Below are positions 62,461 through 64,000 of a DNA stretch of 64,000 nucleotides, one piece after another. Location of the stretch: assembly GCA_030704615.1 (NCBI GenBank), contig CM060732.1, positions 56,463,053-56,527,052 of the forward strand, read 5' to 3'. The notes under the pieces were generated by a model. The model was not told the origin of the DNA, did not search any database, and saw only the letters and a list, made by a program, of their open reading frames with translations. Origin of the DNA: Takakia lepidozioides (lineage: Eukaryota; Streptophyta; Takakiopsida; Takakiales; Takakiaceae). Numbering within the stretch: position 1 is the first letter of the stretch; the number at the start of each line of letters is the position of its first letter. A program made the position numbers and the translations under genes.

Positions 62461-64000
62461 CCGGCTTCACATTATAACTGGTCACCTTGCTGTTCAGGTC
62501 TGTGTTTCCTGTCTCTTGGCAATTCAATTGATTGCTTGATACAGCCTGTGCCTACAATAAGGTGCCACAGCCAATAGCTGTCCAATGGTAATCTCTGCTT
62601 TGGTCTGGCATATTACTTCAGCCAAAGTCTCTTCATTACTTTGCATGTCTGCATCTTCTTTCTTCCTTTCATCCTCACTCACTTCTTCTTCTCCATCAAA
62701 TCAAAGGAATCTGCCACAGGAATATCAGTACTCTTCTGCATTTCCCTTATGGTATCTGCCACTTCCTTGTGTAGTTCCTTCTCATCTCTCCAAGCCTCAT
62801 CATCTTTAGGCATATCACTGCCATTTCCATTATCATCATCTTCCTCAACTACTAGAAGTATTGGTTTGGCTTTGCTTCTTGTTACTATCATTGTACTTAC
62901 TTCTGGTACAACACATGGCCTAACCATGTGAGCTGCCACCACTGGGCCCTCATTCACAGGAGCTCTCATCTCATTCTGGTGTATATCCAGAATGGAACAG
63001 GCTGCCTTGCGATGTCCTGGCTGATTACAATAGTAACATAGTTTCTTCACCATTGGTCCTCGCCCTTGGTCTGCTCTTGGATTATTTCTGTAATCCTATT
63101 CCCGGGCTGGTAATTCCCCCTTGGATTACCCTGATAGTTTGCCTCTGGAATTTCCTTGGTAATTCCCTCTTGAATTACCTCTCCCTTCCATGCCATTGTT
63201 ATAACCACCAGACCTACCATAGTGGTCCAGATCATTGTTTCTTCTGGCTGGGGCTGCACCTGATGCACCCTTACTTGCTAGGTTCTCTAGCTGCTGTCCT
63301 TCTGTTGTAGTAACAATTCTCAGTAGAATGGTTATCCATTTACAGATAGTATAGTGTTTCTCCTTCATGTGGCATTCAGTGTGGTATGGCCTTCATTCTG
63401 GCACTTTGCACACCAAACACCCTTCCCCAATGTGTTGCAGGCTCTGTGGCATACTTCTTCAATTTCTTCTAATCTTTTCTCATAGTTATCCTTCTTCAAC
63501 TCTCCTTATCTCTTACTCTTCCTTTTCATTCTTGCTCTTCTTTTCATCTGACTCATCCTCAGAGTCCTCATCATCCATTTTCTCTCTCCTAAGCATTCCC
63601 AATTGCTCAATTCTGTTTGCAGTTTCAAATGCCTCCCTCCACTGTATTATGGGGTAACATATCCACTTTCTTCTGCAACTCTGGTCTTAGTCCACTCACA
63701 AACCAAGTCTTCTGTAAACCGGTGCTGGTACAGCAGCCAGCTTTTTCATCATCAATTCCATCTTTTCCATATACTCCTCAACAGTTTCATGCTTCTTTTG
63801 CTTTAACTGTTGTAAACTTCCATACACTTCATCCTCAGTTTTACTCGTGTCCTGAACTATTTTGGAATGTGTATTCAAGCCATTCCAGGTTAGGAAATGA
63901 TTATCAGGAAATCTTGTATACCATTCACTTGCTTTCTTGATAAGTGAACAAGGAATCAATTTCATCTTGGCATCATCGCCATTCTCATTGTTCACTATAC
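62461..64000 (-). pseudogene. gag: Gypsy copy E: gag, continuing past the right edge
   Basis: Capsid core and three zinc knuckle regions are recognisable between 63995 and 62680, but single-base indels break every knuckle-containing frame. Gag starts beyond the window. The density of indels is as in 59907-62460. Confidence 0.85.

Overview
The window looks like transposon-dense nuclear DNA of a land plant. The evidence is PLS-type pentatricopeptide-repeat (PPR) coding relics (VSWSAMIAGYA-type motifs), tRNA-iMet primed LTR retroelements, Tat/Ogre-like Ty3/gypsy elements and a Mutator-like (MULE) DNA transposon with a 9-bp target duplication. The species cannot be fixed from sequence; the many PPR relics would fit a fern, lycophyte or moss as well as a seed plant. 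I see no intact host gene, rRNA gene or CRISPR array. The only host-like coding sequence is an interrupted exon candidate at 1-160 and 2596-3004.

Main family: one Ty3/gypsy lineage is present at least five times. The complete copy (14927-28166, + strand) has 983/985-bp LTRs, a 5-bp duplication ACTCC, a TGGCGACC-type primer site, an extra ORF before gag, gag with three zinc knuckles, PR-RT-RNaseH-IN, a CACAGCC-type tandem tract, and a long extra ORF (aORF) fused in frame behind integrase. The others are broken. Copy A (- strand, 14326 back to 3005, then 161-2595 inverted) is split by a nested retrotransposon and an inversion. Copy B (35310-31746, -) carries a circularly permuted piece of aORF. 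Copy D (57093-39418, -) is split by a MULE. Copy E (64000-59907, -) is rich in indels and probably poor sequence.

Nested elements: 4396-12482 is a non-autonomous LTR element with 2.3-kb, almost identical LTRs and a single gag-like ORF that has captured PPR coding sequence. 46302-53734 is a 7.4-kb MULE inside the RT gene of copy D, with a decayed transposase and about 4.5 kb of GGCGCC-centred hairpin arrays, many with poly(A) or poly(T) at the dyad centre. 57094 to the 500-N gap at 59407 is the left part of a second member of the same family, carrying two divergent, diverged copies of an unknown gene.

Background: between these lie older dispersed repeats (family 'R' at about 14510, 29195, 36155 and 36727) next to antisense PPR relics (14335, 29560, 37262), a gag fragment of another retroelement (31166-31745), and unassigned DNA (28172-29190, 30576-31165, 35311-36150, 37416-39412).
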